A DNA stretch of 50,197 nt, taken from the NCBI GenBank assembly GCA_000245075.1, contig JH599927.1, positions 1 through 50,197 on the forward strand, written 5' to 3'. Positions 49,378-50,197 of this stretch are shown one piece after another; the stretch's first letter is position 1; each line of letters starts with the position of its first letter. Origin of the DNA: Acetobacteraceae bacterium AT-5844. Its GTDB lineage: Bacteria; Pseudomonadota; Alphaproteobacteria; Acetobacterales; Acetobacteraceae. The translations under genes and the position numbers were made by a program. The notes below the pieces were generated by a model. The model was not told the DNA's origin, searched no databases, and worked only from the letters and a program-made list of their open reading frames with translations.

Positions 49378-49905
49378 ATGGCCATGTCCGGCATGGGGAA
49401 CGGCAAGGGCAGGGGCCGCTACCGCGCGATGGCGGAGATCAACGTGACGCCGCTGGTCGACGTCATGCTGGTGCTCCTGATCATCTTCATGGTGGCGGCG
49501 CCGCTGATGACGGTCGGCGTGCCGATCGACCTTCCCAAGACCAACGCCAGCGCCCTGAACCAGGAGACGGAGCCGCTGACCATCTCGGTTAATGCGGAAG
49601 GCCGCATCTTCATCCAGGAGAGCGAGGTGCCGATGGAGGGGCTGGTCGCGCAGCTGCACGCCATCCTCCAGGCCCAGCAGCCGGGTGCGCCGGAGCGCCG
49701 CATTTTTGTGCGGGGTGACCGGGGCATCAATTACGGCCGGGTGATGGAGGTGATGGGCACCATTTCGGCGGCGGGCTTCACCAAGGTGGCCCTGCTGGCG
49801 GAGCAGCCCTCCGGCGTTCCCGCGACCATGGGCACGGCCCCTGCCGCCGGCCAGCAGCGCCCGGCCGCCCCGGCCGCGACCGCACCCGCCCAGCCCCGGC
49901 GCTAA
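49378..49905 (+). CDS. tolR: Tol-Pal system protein TolR
   Basis: A 175-residue ExbD/TolR protein. One transmembrane helix (~28-46, VDVMLVLLIIFMVAAPLM) contains the proton-carrying Asp (PLVDVMLVLLIIFM). A periplasmic domain follows, and an Ala/Pro/Gln-rich C-terminal tail (~150-175) is longer than in E. coli TolR. It starts 3 nt after tolQ. Confidence 0.95.
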   Translation: MAMSGMGNGKGRGRYRAMAEINVTPLVDVMLVLLIIFMVAAPLMTVGVPIDLPKTNASALNQETEPLTISVNAEGRIFIQESEVPMEGLVAQLHAILQAQQPGAPERRIFVRGDRGINYGRVMEVMGTISAAGFTKVALLAEQPSGVPATMGTAPAAGQQRPAAPAATAPAQPRR

Positions 49906-49924
49906 CAGGATCGGCATTTCCCTG

Positions 49925-50197
49925 ATGGCCCGTTCTGGCCTCCGCTTCTGGGCAACGGTCTCCGCCGCGCTGCATGCGCTGCTGGGACTGTTGCTGCTCA
50001 TCGGCCTGCCTTCGCGGAAGATCGAAGAACCGCGCGAGCAGTCGATCACGGTCGAGCTGATGCCGGCGGACAATCCGCAGCTCGCCAACGCGCCCAACCC
50101 CTTGCCGCTGCCTCTGCCGCCTTCGCCGGAAGAGGCGCCGGACAACACGACGCAGCCGGTGACGTCGGACCTGCCGCAATCGGCGACGCCAACCCCG
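49925..50197 (+). CDS. tolA: TolA (N-terminal part; gene runs past the window end)
   Basis: The first 91 codons are in the window. A short cytoplasmic start (MARSGLRFWATV) and a single transmembrane helix (~11-32, SAALHALLGLLLLIGL) precede a Pro/Ala-rich stretch beginning VELMPADNPQ that should lead into the long periplasmic helix. This N-terminus is typical of TolA/TonB-type proteins, and the position after tolR supports TolA. The C-terminal Pal/TolB-interacting domain cannot be seen. It starts 19 nt after the tolR stop. Confidence 0.85.
   Translation, partial: MARSGLRFWATVSAALHALLGLLLLIGLPSRKIEEPREQSITVELMPADNPQLANAPNPLPLPLPPSPEEAPDNTTQPVTSDLPQSATPTP

Overview
The window is a high-GC (by eye about 65-70 %) alphaproteobacterial chromosome segment. 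Its closest fit is the Acetobacteraceae/Rhodospirillales (Roseomonas-like). The reasons are the gene orders yebC-ruvC-ruvA-ruvB-ybgC-tolQ-tolR-tolA and zapA-6S RNA-5-formyl-THF cyclo-ligase, the archaeal-type class I aldolase gene beside thiE, many GTG/TTG starts and dense operons with 4-bp ATGA overlaps. I see no phage, insertion sequence, CRISPR array, tRNA or rRNA. The assignment rests on gene content only.

Layout. 1-3830: end of an XpaC-like gene with telA, then a cytochrome P450 overlapping an LpxL-type acyltransferase. 3970-12231: ilvE, facing a four-gene minus-strand operon dctB-dctD-PLP aldolase (D-threonine/3-hydroxyaspartate type)-ridA. dctA diverges from dctB behind a consensus sigma-54 promoter and palindromic upstream sites. 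An iclR gene converges on dctA and diverges from the next block.

12408-25914 is the main accessory block: ten co-directional, mostly overlapping genes. They are hyuA1-hyuB1, a Tat-type peptide-family substrate-binding protein, an SDR dehydrogenase, the three subunits of an HcnABC/opine-oxidase-type amino/imino-acid dehydrogenase (2Fe-2S gamma, FAD/BFD alpha, DAO beta), an APH/homoserine-kinase-like kinase, and hyuA2-hyuB2. It ends at a clear terminator. My reading is an IclR-controlled route that takes up a cyclic amide/imide or N-substituted amino acid, opens it with ATP-dependent hydantoinases and oxidises the resulting amine. The substrate is unknown and the combination is the best candidate here for an undescribed pathway.

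25915-38868 is mixed accessory and housekeeping: a small secreted protein, an amidase, an SBF-type transporter with divergent LysR, DUF2171 and other small proteins, two membrane proteins of unknown role, a lipoprotein, an MFS exporter, a second RidA, a secreted CHAP protein, a cupin, thiE and the class I fructose-bisphosphate aldolase. A 20-bp hairpin lies between the CHAP and cupin genes.

38991-50197 is core: zapA with a small coiled-coil partner, 6S RNA, 5-FCL, a YmdB-like phosphoesterase, then a large secreted RTX/DUF4214 protein, a PPOX-class flavoprotein and a cytochrome b561. The conserved yebC-ruvCAB-ybgC-tolQRA run follows, with tolA cut by the window end.
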